DNA from: Druceiella hillmani | Taxonomy: Eukaryota > Arthropoda > Insecta > Lepidoptera > Hepialidae | Assembly (NCBI GenBank): GCA_039881145.1 | Contig: JAYKKI010000090.1 | Location: forward strand, 6,855,501-6,919,500 | Direction: 5' to 3' | DNA: 64,000 nucleotides | Shown here: one piece after another, positions 24,840 through 37,110 of the stretch | How positions within the stretch are numbered: the stretch's first letter is position 1 | Layout of the letters: each line of letters starts with the position of its first letter | Notes under the pieces: model-generated | Told to the model about the DNA's origin: nothing | Database searches by the model: none | The model's input: only the letters and a program-made list of their open reading frames with translations | Program-made: the position numbers and the translations under genes

Positions 24840-26000
24840 GTAGTTAAAGTGGAAATTTCAATGACAGAGTCTCTACTTGCGATCTATAAAGCAAATTTAA
24901 AAACTACCGATCCTAAACTTTTAAAATTGAAGCAAGCAGTTCTTCTACAATAGTAGGACTGAGGAGTTGAAACCTAAAGTTAAATTAAAGAATTTCTTCT
25001 CGAGACCCATAAAAATTATTCAGCAACGGCAAATCCTCAAGCGTCACGGCTTAAGCAGACAGAACCTGCACAGGGTTAAGACGGAGTAGTCGGGACACAG
25101 AGTTCAATGCTTGCAACCAACAATGTTAATTTAAAAACAGAATATCGTTAAATCTCGTGTTTTAAACAGATAGTATCACTGCAGCATCAGAACTGAGGGA
25201 TTGGACCCCGGAATTCAATGATGAAGTCTCTGCTTAAGACTCAAAATTCTAATTAAAAAATAGTAGATCCCCAAGTCTTTGTTTAGGGAGGCAGTAACTC
25301 TGCCACATATCAGAACTGAAATTGGAACGCCAGGTTTAATGACAAGGTATCGGCTTAAGACTCTTAATTCCAATATAAAAATAACTGATCCTTAAGTCTT
25401 ATGGTTCAGACAAGCAATACCCTTGCAGCATCAAGAATATAGAGTTGAAATCCTGAGTCCAATGTTATAGTCTCTGTTTGAGAAGCGAAATACTAATTTA
25501 AAAACAGTATATACTCGTGTTTCCCAGTTTAAGTAGACAGTACCACTGTAGAATCTTGACAGTGGATTTGGAACCCACAATTAAATTATAGACTTTTAGC
25601 CTGACATGCACAACAATTGCTTAACAGCAGGTGATCCCGAAGTCTCATAATTTTAGAAGATAATATTCTTGCAGCATCAAGACTAAAAAGTTGGAACTAG
25701 AAATTCGATGACACCGGTTCTGCATAAGAATCAAAATACTAATTTAAAATAGCAAATCCTCAAGTCTCAAGGCTTAGGCAGGCAGCATTTATTCAGCATC
25801 AGGGGTTGGAACCCAAAGTTTATCAGAGGCTCTGCATGAAACCCACAATAATAGTTTAAAAATTCAAATCTCAAATCTTAGAGTATAGGCAGGGAGGGCA
25901 TCTACGATATCGGGGCAGAGAAGTTGGAACATGAAGTTCTCGGGATCTTAAAATATCACAGTTTTAACAGGTAATGCACCGCAGAATCATGTTTTACGAA
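24840..26000 (+). repeat. diverged tandem array, unit about 120 bp, about nine units
   Basis: The same series of words recurs in order: GCAGCATCAGAACTGA, then AGTTGGAACC, TTCAATGAT, TCTCTGCTTAAGACTCA, ATACTAATTTAAAAA, and finally a GATCC or AATCC followed by TCAAGTCTCA.GGCTTAG.CAG. The GATCC/AATCC position falls at 24909, 25032, 25151, 25266, 25387, 25511, 25633, 25755 and about 25870, giving spacings of 115-124 bp. A partial unit ends near 25990. Units differ by many substitutions and small indels, so the array is old. No frame is kept, so it is satellite-like and not a repetitive protein gene. Confidence 0.88.
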
Positions 26001-27625
26001 AAAAAATTTCAAAAATTGGAATTCAAAGAATTCAAATTTGGTGTCTTAAGGGAACTGATTACGTGTGAGAACTTTGATGAGAATCGGTTAAGTATAAATC
26101 GGTTAAGTATAACATCGGTTTAAGTATAGATAAAAAAATTATGACAAAATTTTAATGACGAACAACAACCCACTGAATGTAAAGTTAAATAAAATATTTA
26201 AAAATGTGGATTCATGCCTTTGTAACGGTATAATACCTATCTACCTATTTACTTTGTTACATGTTTGCTACGATAAAACAAGTTAAAGGAGTTCAAACTG
26301 GATTAGTTTATCATCATCACTGAAGAGTTCCTACAACCACTTTCATGTATCATCATTACATGCTGATTTTACCAAAGAGAAAATTTATATCGCCCACAAC
26401 CGTGTCTTATTAAATAGTCGTTAAACATATATCATCCAAACTCGAATACGATACCTGTGGCGTTTAATGTTGAGGAATACTATGGTGTATCCATTTTAAT
26501 CAAATGGATATATACTGGGAGCGTATTTATCCAAACAAAAAAATAATTATCAAAAATGGGTGATAAATGCCGGAGACATCAAGTAAAACGCAAAAAATTA
26601 ATTAGCGTCGAACTGAAACCCTTTTCTTTTTTTTTAAATCGGTCAAAAACAGTTTACTTGTATTTGTATCGCAATTTATATGATTATCATATTTGTTTAT
26701 TTATTTTAGTTTTTGTAATGGGGAATATCAGATGCAATTCTCTTCAATTGGAACGCGAATTGATTTTAATCTTACATACCTTAAGTTACTAAACAAAGAA
26801 ACACTTTATTTCACCTGTTTACAGCGCTTATTAATATTCTTAAGTTTTTCGAATGTCGATCGTAAATGTGAATAATGAGACAGATTATTCACATTTACGA
26901 TATTCACATTTACGACTTCTATTTGACTATTGACTTAAAAAATGAGAGAACTTCTAAATCGAATTTGTTTCAAAGACAACATGCGAGTGTAGCTACTGCA
27001 AATTTACGACACGTAGCAATTGGTTTATGTAGGATAAAGATTTAATATTATTCTGACTGTATGTAAGCTTAAATAAAATGATTACTTTGTGTTAAATCAG
27101 TCTGTTTCTGTCGATTTATAGGTTTTTTTATATTTATTTACTGCTATCATGATTCGGCATTAAACTGAAGGATTTTCAAGTTCATACACACAGAATATTA
27201 AGCGTAATATATCGTAATAGCGATTTTACGATAGCGTAATAGCGATTTTATTGCTATTTATGTGGTCTGATGGAGTAAGTTGTGATTTTAGTTTTTTTAA
27301 AATTTTTGTTAGGTTATCGATTGTTTATATATTTATGAATACTGAGTATTATGTATAATTGTGTATCTAGAAAAATTTATACATCCAAGAATATAGTGTT
27401 ACGTAAAGGATAGATTGGGCCCTCAGAAAATTTGTCGTGAAGGAAAATACTCGTTTAGACTTTCTTATATCCTATTATTCAGCAGATCCACACCAAATAA
27501 TGAAAACAAAACTGTTGACATTGATATTGAACAATACTCAAAGCTCTAAGAGGCCAATAAAAAGAAAAAAGACGGTTTCAGAGTAAAAGTTCCTTATTAG
27601 CTTTTTAGTTAAGAAACGGCACAAA
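26001..27625. other. AT-rich stretch with short repeats, no gene
   Basis: Contains a triple ATCGGTTAAGTATA motif (26092-26130), a 17-bp perfect hairpin at 26860-26900 and a doubled CGTAATAGCGATTTTA (27213-27252). No exon is supported. Confidence 0.6.
26860..26900. repeat. perfect 17-bp hairpin
   Basis: Arms TCGTAAATGTGAATAAT (26860-26876) and its exact complement (26884-26900) surround a 7-nt loop. A further direct copy of TATTCACATTTACGA follows at once (26901-26915). Confidence 0.9.
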
Positions 27626-28025
27626 AATATTTTATCAGAATAAGCTCTGTCTTAAACTCCTCATCGCGCGTAAAAAGACTTGATCCTGTGGTTTAATAGT
27701 TATACTTTCATTTTTATTTTATTTTATGTATAAAGTTTTCCAAATATTGTGTAAATATAATGCCGAACATTTCTACATCAATAACTTGAATGAGATCAGT
27801 TTTACCATTACATAAAAATATTTCACGTGAGAGATATTTTTGAAGTTTGTACAAAGAAAAGGTGTTAAATGATGTAAGCCTAAATACAATGTGAAGTAGT
27901 ATACACAAAATAAGAATTTCCTATATAGAATAAGCGTCGGGCAAGAAATATTGTTCCGAATATAGACTATAAATGTTGAATCGTGCGAATATAAAGAATT
28001 GCTGATATTTAGGGTTACCTGTCTC
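27626..28025 (+). repeat. long direct repeat family D, copy 1 (core)
   Basis: Aligns with 33239-33590 over about 370 bp. Shared blocks are TGTGGTTTAATAGT followed by ATACTTTCA, TATTATATAAACGTAATACC-like sequence, AAATGATGTAAGCCTAAATA (TGTGTAAGCCTAAATACAA in copy 2), AGGAATTTC and GGAATAAAT. Looser, collinear similarity seems to continue beyond an inserted repeat to about 29470. Landmarks are a TG/CA-rich block near 28745-28860 and AAATTATAGGTTTCGGGCAA at about 29074. Both frames on the minus strand are partly open but not consistently, so coding origin is not supported. Confidence 0.75.
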
Positions 28026-28029
28026 AAAA

Positions 28030-28270
28030 GGAAAAAAATGTCCAATTAAACTTTGTTGTCAATCTGTCTGTCTGTCTATGAAGTTCCTTTTTCTCAGGGA
28101 GGGATGGAAGTATCAAGTTGATTCAATATTAAATACTTAGGTCTACGGTCCCTTGGAGCTGTAAAACATCAAGCTTGTAAGTCAACGTTGTAAAAAATTA
28201 TAGCAACATAAGCCGCATATTTTGACATTCACAAGTAAAACAAAACCAATAGAATACTTTCTTTCTCAAT
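28030..28270 (+). repeat. degenerate lepidopteran-type repeat inside copy 1 of family D
   Basis: Contains TCTGTCTGTCTGTCTATGA, TTAGGTCTACGGTCCCTTGG, and ATCAAGCTTGTAAGTCAACG. This matches, from memory, a repeat widespread in moth genomes. It has no counterpart in copy 2 of family D, so it probably inserted after the copies separated. Confidence 0.55.
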
Positions 28271-29470
28271 ATGAGCCTGTGAAAGATCTATTAAGCAATA
28301 TATTTTTGTTCTAAAAAATTACAATTTTGTAAATAGTTTAATAGGAATATTATGCACCGTTTAATTTTTATAAATGCCTAAATTTGCACGGAACCTGAAC
28401 CTGCATATATAAGACATAATCTTCATTTGTGTTTTCTATGTTAAAAACAGAGTTTTATTCCTTTCTTCGTAATTAATATAAATGTAAAATCGTTCATCCA
28501 AATTTGTTTACTAATTTGGTATTGCTGTCTAATCCACTTTTATATCCCCATAAAAAATATTTTACATTTTTTTTCAAACACACTTTTGATTCCTAAATAC
28601 AGAAAGGAAGATGTAAAAAGTTTTTAAATCGTAATAATGTCGGCATTTACAAAACCGAACTTAGAAAAACAATTATTTCCAATAAATAGCTATTAAGAAC
28701 GTTAAATGCAGTTTACCTTTCATAATTTATTTGAAGGTCAATTTAAAATGCGCGCGCGTTTGTGTTTGTGACGGCGTACATGTAAAAACGCGCCCGCGCA
28801 CATAGATACGTGCGCTGTGACTCCTACTTACACATATACCCAGAAACACATTTATATTTATATTTTTTAAATTTTACGCTTCTTATTCCGTTAATGTAAA
28901 ATTTATAATCAATTTCGTTTATATCGATAGAAGATATAATCGAATTGATCGATGTTAATTTGAATTTCCTGAACTATTTTCAGACCGGCAATTTATTTAT
29001 TTCAGAAAGAAAAGAAGAGTGCCACAGAAAAGACTAAATAAATTCTATAAATGTACAAATATCATTTTAAACAAAATTATAGGTTTCGGGCAAAAACAGA
29101 AATTGCGATTCGAACTATTCAATAAAATTTCAATATTCATAAATCGAATGAAATAAATTAAATTTTGTCATTAGTGTGCAATTGACCGTTTGTGTCCGTG
29201 AACGTATAATTACTTAATTTTTCAAAAAAGAAGTAATTATACGTTCACAGACAAAAATAAAAAAAAATTAAGCTTATACAAGAACATTAATTAAAAGAAT
29301 TACTTTTGACATGAATAAATATAATATTAAAAAAATTACATATAAAGAAAATTTTAAAAGCAATGCGAATATAGTAGACCTGAAAGTTTACTAGACAAAT
29401 AACTGTTACTGTTGCTTCAGAAACTGAATAATATTCAGCTTCTGATGCAAGAGTAAAAAAAATTATGAAA
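28271..29470. other. probable continuation of repeat D copy 1; no gene
   Basis: AT-rich apart from a GC-rich dinucleotide-like patch at 28745-28820 (GCGCGCGCG and ACGCGCCCGCGCAC). It appears weakly collinear with 33600-34410. Contains the hairpin at 29193-29253. Confidence 0.45.
29193..29253. repeat. 23-bp inverted repeat
   Basis: Arms 29193-29215 and 29231-29253 are complementary at 22 of 23 positions, centred on GTGAACGTATAATTACTT, around a 15-nt loop. Confidence 0.9.
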
Positions 29471-31265
29471 ATGTTACCGTACCGTAGAACCATGACAAGA
29501 ACCGCCTTATTGGTCTCAAAAAACTTAAAGTAGTTATTCGTAATTTTTAATCAATCTACTGTTGCTAATATAGTTAAAACAAATAGTTTACGGTAAATAA
29601 ATAATGCAGATGAAGATGTAAATACATAAGATGTCTTAAAATAATAATTGTTAAGTTAGTGTTGAAAGACAAATAAATGGTTTGACAGATTTATCAGCTT
29701 TAACATACATGTACTTATATTAAATTCCGAGTTTCCATTGAGAAAATCTAATAAAACTTCTTCAAAAATTGTCTATTCAAACATGTTTTCCCTTAAGATA
29801 ATATTGATGCAATCGTGATTAATATTTTTTTAATACAACGGAAAAATATTCATAAGGTTGCCAGTTTATAATTAACAAAAAATTAATGCCCCGGCTGTGT
29901 TTAGCTTGTACCGTCAAACCGTACTCTTACATGCATTATTTTTAACATACAAACCATAAAGAATTTAGCATTCTTCGCTGTGTGAAGCATGTCCTAGAGA
30001 AAAATACTTTACCTTGAAATATTGCAAACAGTAAAACTTAATACGGGTGGAAACTTTGATCTGGTCTAAAACTTATTGTGTTAGCTTGTAATTTAAACAG
30101 GAAGATAAGCGTAACTAGCTGACTGGCGGAGAAAACTTGGGCTGACTGTAATATTTTAAAGGTCATGTGAATTTAGAATATCTTTCTATAATCTATATTT
30201 TATTCAATCAAAAATGAGCCAGGATTAGAATTTTAGGCCTCTGTTTTTTCCGATTCTGAGCATCGTTATGAAAAACACAAAAATTTTACTTTTGTGTGTT
30301 GGTAGCGAGGAATTTTTATACATTTGTGCATGTGGTATTTTCTTGAATACCATAAATTAAATATGTTTACATATTCTCAAATATGTGATTAATATAGAGA
30401 GTGTTAGATGTTCACGGTAAATAACGATTAATTGCCCATAAGTCACTGCACATGAGATTTAATTACTAATTTAATTTTAACCACTGTGAATTTAATTCTG
30501 TTGCAAAATAATAACATGAATGTCACACATGAAATATTTAAGTTTGTTTCTTAATATTACAATATATACTGAAATAGGGTTAAGATCGTTAATGACGTGC
30601 TACAACCAATAATAGTTTATAAAAGTCAACAATTTGTAAATTTTGTACATGTACTTTCAATAATTGTTAAATATGTGCTAAGCAATTATTTTTAGACTTT
30701 AATACGTGAACAGGAAAAAAGGGACACTTATAAGATCACTGAGATGACCGTCCGTCTGTTCGTCTGCCACAGCGATATTTTTTTATTTCATTTGAGTTTT
30801 TGACTTGATATTAGCTAAAGACATAATGCAAATAAATCCTCGTATATTTCAATAATCTTCACTCGAAAATGTTAATGTGGATATTTTAAACACTGTAATG
30901 AAATATTTTATTTTTATTTAAATTTCGAAGCCCTGTGGGGAATCAACTTAAAGAGCAATTTATATAGATACTAAACTTTCTCCGGATTTTATTCACAATC
31001 ATTCTAGAGTTATTTTTGAAAATATCCATGCCTCCTTTTTTTCAGAAACGTATTAGGTAGATAAATGACAAATTAAAAATTTTACAAATTAATGTAACAT
31101 ATTAACTCTCTTAATTTTGTTTTATAAATTCCACAAATAATGTAATAACACTGGAAAATAAAACAAATATAAGAATTTGGATACTTTTTTGAACGATAAA
31201 AATAGCGTTATTAGAAGTTTGCTTTACGTTTAAAGTAAAATTGGATACAAAGCATTATTGATATT
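29471..31265. other. AT-rich stretch, no gene seen
   Basis: No gene. At 30715-30830 there is a copy of the ACTTATAAGATCACT...GTCCGTCTGTTCGTCTG repeat family (see 37005). Confidence 0.55.
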
Positions 31266-31484
31266 TTAAAACAGTTTAACAGGAATACTATTTACTGGCA
31301 ATGTCAAAATATTTGTAAATGCTGAATCGGGTATAGAGTCCTCATAGTACAACTTCCAGTCGTACTTAATCAGTTTAATCTTACTGCGATTAAGCAAAAT
31401 GATTGAGCATGCAAACATTAAGTGAAAGGCATCGGCCGTTGCGTTTATCGAGATATAAACTAACTCCTTAAATTCTGTACACAT
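31266..31484 (-). other. coding-like fragment of unknown identity
   Basis: A 72-codon minus-strand frame beginning MCTEFKELVYISINATADAF, with a middle RSKIKLIKYDWKLYYEDSIP and stop TAA. Its composition (D, E, K, W spread through the frame) and GC are above those of neighbouring chance frames. It has no recognisable domain. A GTAAG after CGCA (about 31387) could be a donor splitting it. It could be an exon, a transposon fragment or chance. Confidence 0.25.
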
Positions 31485-31729
31485 ACTAACTCCCTATCGC
31501 ACCGATTTTAGTAATATATTGGTATGATTGGTAAAATAATAACTTAATGGATACAGTAAGATAAACAATGACAACCCCTAATGACTAATTATCATCAAAC
31601 TTCATATTTAGTGCTATTATTGTTATATTTATGCTATCTAAAATTACTTGCGTATTTATTTCAAAAAATAAGTTTTAATTGTGAACGTCAGTGAGAACTT
31701 GATCCATTACATATTATATTGAAGGTGTT

Positions 31730-31776
<47 letters not shown>

Positions 31777-32970
31777 AAATTATATATTTTGAGCTTGGTT
31801 AAATGCGGTGAATCTACATTTATTAGGCGAAGTTGTCGTTATTAGCCAACTTTCCTACTATTAATGTAAATAAGAAATAAGACAAATTAAATTTCATAAG
31901 CAACTCAATGCATTGGAAATAAAGTTTAGAAAATTTCTTGCTTGTGTCACTTGTCTATTATGATTATTTAATTTCAAATAAATGAAATTTAGTCATCCGT
32001 TCGGAAGTCTTCACATGCAATTGCGCCAGTTAAACATTATTCAATTCACGTATCGCCCTATTTAAAATATTATTGAACTACCACGATTCCTATGTTTTAA
32101 AATTTTTTAACTTCTGTAGAAGGATTTAAATTAAAAATGACAATAAAGAGTATTAGAAAGATAGACTTTTTAGTAGTAGTAAAATATTTAAATTTCGTCT
32201 GCGTCGTGTAAAAATCACAGTATTGAAATTTTATATCATAAATTAAATATATAATGCAAAAAGTGTCGAAAAGAAATGGCAACGGACTGAAAACGTTTCT
32301 TTATTGATATTATTAGTCTTTTAGAAGTTTCTTTTTATTAGTGCCTTTTTATCAGAAATAAAATATGTTGTTTGATTTTCATTAGACATAAAATTTCTGG
32401 AATATTTTTTGAAGTAAAGTATCCAGACGGCAATTGCATATTATTATTTTTATACAATCGTCATCGGAATACATTTCTGAATGTAAACTGTTCTCGCGAA
32501 TTAATACTATAAAATATACGTCATGCTAATGAACGATAAAATGTGCAAAGAAATAATTTATTTTTCAATCAAGCAGTTACCTGATTAAAGTTTTGAAATT
32601 AGGCAAGTTCACTTTTTAATATATTTAACACTTTAATTTGATACGAAAAGGTAATGTCAACAACTACTCAACAAAAGTAATAATTCTATGATATACACAG
32701 CACTATAGGTACCAAAGACTAGATTACACAATGGATATAAATATTAAACAGTTCTATAAACACGGAGTTTTCACATTGTACAATACAAAGATTACTTAAA
32801 TGACTTAAATTTTACTGTTTAATATTTTTAAACAGGTTTATAATAGGTCAATATTACGTTTATACCATTTTTTGGATAAAATATGAATTATTTATTCATA
32901 TTACGAGCACTCACATATTATAGAAAATGTAAAATTTGCTGAGTAAAATAAAACATTTGTGAATGAAATT

Positions 32971-33017
32971 CACAAATATATTATTCTTATGTTATTCATA
33001 AGAATAACATATTTGTG
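32971..33017. repeat. 21-bp inverted repeat
   Basis: Arms 32971-32991 and 32997-33017 match at 20 of 21 positions (CACAAATAT.TTATTCTTATG) around a 5-nt loop. An overlapping smaller palindrome (TTTGTGAATGAAATTCACAAA) lies on its left side. Confidence 0.9.
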
Positions 33018-33049
33018 AATTTTATTTATATTCTAAACATAATTGTAGC

Positions 33050-33051
<2 letters not shown>

Positions 33052-33104
<53 letters not shown>
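33052..33104. repeat. (TA)n microsatellite
   Basis: Uninterrupted TA dinucleotides over about 52 bp. Confidence 0.95.
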
Positions 33105-33108
<4 letters not shown>

Positions 33109-33238
33109 CTTAATATATGATTCAATGAATTTTCAAATTTTCTTCTTTAAAAGGTGCACTTATAATCGATTATATATTTCTTCGATTATATATAGACAGA
33201 ATAAAGAGTCTCAACGTGGGATACACGAAACCGTATAA

Positions 33239-34410
33239 ATATTATTTACTAGAAATAAATTCCGCTGGGAAACACTTCTAGCGCACAAACAGTTGTTCGT
33301 GTGGTTTAATAGTAATACTTTCACTTTTAGTTTCTTTTATGCTTAGAGATAGTCTCCCACGTATTATATAAACGTAATACCGAAAAATGCTCCAGCAATG
33401 ACATCGGTTTTTCTCGCATAAAAAAAAAATTATGGCACGTAAAGGAAAAGTATTACATTGTGTAAGCCTAAATACAACGTGAAAAAGTAAATACTAAGGA
33501 GGAATTTCTTGTGTGGAATAAATATTGCGCAAGAAAAATTGTATGGAATATACTCGACACATATGAATAATGCGAATGAAAAAACTCTTTTTATTTAGAT
33601 TTTTCGCAATATTACTTAGGAGATTATTATAAAATTCGGTCTATAATGTCGACATTTGTTTTCATTTGAATAAGACTATCTTCTACTTTTAAAACAGTAT
33701 TTATTCAATATTGTCATAAATCTATCATCCAAGTTCTCTGTACTCGCCTGGTAAAGTGAGTATATACGAATATAATAATTTGGCAACCTATCACCAAGCG
33801 ACTCCTTGAATTTTGAGTGTTTTTGTATCTCAACAAGTAATTATTGATTTAATTTAATACAGTCTTGTATTCACTTTCCATGATTTATATAAATTTTGAT
33901 TAATGAAGTTTAAAGTAATTGAAGACTTGTGTATGTTTATGTGTGTGAAATGGTGTACATATACAAACATTCACAGGCATACAGAGGCACACACGCGTTC
34001 TCGTTACAGCATACGCACATATGTACAAACATACGTCTATACATATATTTTACTTTTAAAGAAATCAACATTAGATTGATTTGTGTTGGCTGCTAAGTTG
34101 GTAAATTAGTTTAAAAAGATGAGAAAAAGTTTCAAGAAATGCTAAGTAAATTCGATAAATTTAAATAAAATTTCAAGAAATAATTATAGGTTTTGAGAAA
34201 AATTTAAATATTATTTAAAAACATAAATTTAAATTTGGAAAAAAATGGTAATCACTTGTAATTAAAATAATTAAAAATTTAATTTTATTGTTTGCATTTA
34301 ATTGTCAGTGGCATACATTTAAATATTTTTTTAAAGAAAAGATATAATTGGTATTTGAAGTCTCAGTTTCAACACTTTCTAGAGGTACTGATGCAGGTAT
34401 TAGTATACTG
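33239..34410 (+). repeat. long direct repeat family D, copy 2
   Basis: The first 350 bp are the clear counterpart of 27626-28025. The remainder shows weaker, collinear similarity to 28400-29470, including AAATAATTATAGGTTTTGAG at about 34176 and a CA-rich block at 33960-34030. The copies are 5.6 kb apart in the same orientation, so either an old segmental duplication or two members of one transposon family. Confidence 0.65.
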
Positions 34411-36071
34411 TAGGGAATTAATAAGCTCACAGATAACAATAATTTATAATGAGTCAAATACTTTATAATAAGTTTTGATTGAATAGTAATGGCTTAAATA
34501 TCTGCCAAGTAAAAAGCATGATACATGCTCAGTACCACATATATGAAGCATCCAAAGTCCATCAAATCAAATCCCAGGAATGATGATGCTCAAGAAAACC
34601 AAATTATTCAAGATAACATTGGTTGATATGTCAGAATAATTTGGGCCTATCCTTGGCATGTTAATAGATATAATCTACCTAACGACTAGGATAATAATTA
34701 TTCTTTTTATTAATTAATATAACAAGAACATTTCACATGATACTATTGCAACAAAACACGAGCTATAGTTTAAAATTTGGCAAAGTTCAGAATAAATAAC
34801 TACATCTAACTTCACATAAATAATTTACCCGAAGAACTTAATGAAGAAATTGGTATATGTATTGATTAGTACATCGGAAATACCCACATTTCTTGACAAG
34901 TCTTATTCATTAACTAGGCAGTAACTACTGCCTCTGTTGTTAGGTCACGTTCACAAAGTTAGTATGGAGCGAATAATTCCAGTATGCATAATATCATAAT
35001 TAGGAATTCCACTAGTATTATTACTAAGTGCATTTTATCATTACATACCATTATTACCAGTATTATTACTAAGTACATTTGTGCATCTCCTTGTTCTTTT
35101 ATTCATTACAAATGGAAGTGAAGAAAAGCTAGAAAATCACCAAATTATTTTAGTTACGCTCTGCCTGAGGTAGATGCAGATATATATTATATGAAATGAT
35201 AAGAAATAACCGTATTTAATTTAAAAACCTTTTTTATCTACATTCATATGTAGGGAACTTCAGGGAATAAAAAGTTTTAAGATATTTTTACCACACTAAT
35301 TCCACTTTTTTCTTCAAATTTTATTTTGAATTTTTATTTTGACAACTAAAATGAAAATCGAATTACGTTTTGATCAATAGAATATAAATATTCCTAGAAT
35401 GTAAAACAAATACACTTATTTTTCTTTTTTGGATCACAGTAACTCGTTTTACTTTCCATTTATGGATAAATTCATTGATAGCATTAAATTTAAATATTTG
35501 TAGTAGTCATTGTCCCATTAATTTAAAAAAAAAATTACTTTAGGGTTTCTAGAAAATGATATGGTTTTAGATCCAAAATCCCATTCGAAATAGGGATTAT
35601 TTTTAAATAAATATCAAGAGAAGGCAGCATTAGCTTGTTTGAATAGATACCTTTGGCAATTCTATACAAACATGATAAAGTTACCTTAGCTTCAAACTAT
35701 CTTTTCTGATAATTAAATTGTTCATTTATTTAGGATGACATCACACTCTAGAAGAGTAGAAGAAAAAAGCAGAGAAAAAAGGATATTACGCATTCGTTTT
35801 GTTTAATTTTCTCGTGTCTTTTTCATTTTAATTTGACAGGCACTGACATACTGATGCTATTTGCTTTCCGAATCAAATACTGCATGTTGTCTTATATTTA
35901 AATAACAGAGATACAAAACACAATTCTTGAAAACAAATTTTCTAAAACTAAAAAAAATTGTGAGTGAAATTATTTAATGTACTGAGAGCTAATGTGGCAG
36001 AAACTATGCAATTCACTTATAGGTATAATACCTGTATAATATCACCATTATAAGCCAAATATAAAACTTAC
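34411..36071. other. AT-rich stretch, no gene seen
   Basis: Only short repeats such as AGTATTATTACTAAGT twice (35008 and 35053). No supported exon. Confidence 0.6.
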
Positions 36072-36262
36072 TGCATATTTATACAAAAGGGAATATTTAT
36101 AGAATGGAACAAAAGAAACGTCTCTGATACATAGCTCGAAGTTGTCTAAAAATCGTTGCTTCTCTATTTCATCCCAAATGCGAGTTCCTTGGTTGATCGT
36201 ATTTATTGGGTCAGTACGGCAAGCGTTATTATTTAACGTGATTATTATTAATATATCCAAAC
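36072..36262 (-). other. possible exon of an unidentified gene
   Basis: The minus strand has a T-rich run ending TTTTTCAAG (acceptor-like, AG at 36264-36263). It is followed by about 63 open codons including ACRTDPINTINQGTRIWDEI and EKQRFLDNFELCIRDVSFVP, ending at ATGCA|GTAAGT (donor-like, 36072/36071). Composition and GC are above the local background. The first residues (LDILIIITLNNNA) are hydrophobic, so a signal peptide is possible. No ATG, no partner exon and no family could be recognised. Confidence 0.3.
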
Positions 36263-36617
36263 CTTGAAAAACTCAAATACTGTATTAAAGAATTTCAAAT
36301 ACATTATAATACAGAGTTTATTACTTAAACATGTCAAAATTCTGTTCTTTAATCAAAGGAGCTATCTGTAAAACCATATTATTTTAACAATTAATAATTA
36401 AGAAGAGGAAAACTGATGCAGCGGTCGTCTAGAATTCAAAGATTAAATACAATTATTAAGAACATACATTCTACTAAGGTAACAATTCAGCAGCTTAGAT
36501 CGTGATATCTCGAAATAGTCATAACATCATCGTCATTCTTACTATTTTGAAATTCAGTTATAGTGATAGATGGATAAGTTTGAATAATATGAAGTAACAC
36601 TCCACTATTTACCCCTG

Positions 36618-36618
<1 letters not shown>
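36263..36618. other. AT-rich, no gene seen
   Basis: No feature recognised. Confidence 0.6.
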
Positions 36619-36706
<88 letters not shown>

Positions 36707-36724
36707 TATATATTTATATATATA
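36619..36724. repeat. (TA)n microsatellite, interrupted
   Basis: About 105 bp of TA with three interruptions (TAGATATAAATA, TAAATA, TATTTATA). Confidence 0.95.
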
Positions 36725-37004
36725 GAGTATTAATAATAAAGTGTCATGGAATATAAAATAATTATTGCCGTGTTGTTAAAATAACCAATAAGCAAATAAA
36801 TAACCACAAAAATATATTTTATAATAAACTACAATTTCTGATACGAAATTTTAATTCAAAATTTTTTCTATTTGCCCGTCATAAAACCAGTTCTATATTC
36901 ATCACACGTCCACCATCTTTGCTATAATATATTGGTTTATCAGTTAAAAACCTGCTAGAAATAAAGAATATGAATCTCATTTAAAATATATTGATGAGGT
37001 CCCT

Positions 37005-37110
37005 TTTTAGTTTTTCGTACCTTAAAGGAAATTGAGAACCCTTATAAGATCACTTACGCGTCGGTTTGTACGTTTGTCGAACAAAAAAGTTTATTATTAG
37101 AGATTGCTTG
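37005..37110 (+). repeat. degenerate copy of a lepidopteran-type interspersed repeat
   Basis: Contains TTTTTCGTACCTTAAAGGAA, GAGAACCCTTATAAGATCAC, and then CGTCGGTTTGTACGTTTGTC. From memory this is the GGTTCCGTACCTCAAA...GGAACCCTTATAGGATCACT...CTGTCTGTC repeat common in moths. Further weak copies on the plus strand lie at about 9538, 12495, 30715, 45779 and 49145, and on the minus strand at about 48075-47985 and 58765-58675. Confidence 0.6.

Larger units (their letters stand above)
31485..33238. other. AT-rich stretch with TA tracts and a cruciform
   Basis: (TA)n at 31732-31773; 21-bp inverted repeat at 32971-33017; (TA)n at 33052-33104. No gene seen. Confidence 0.6.
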
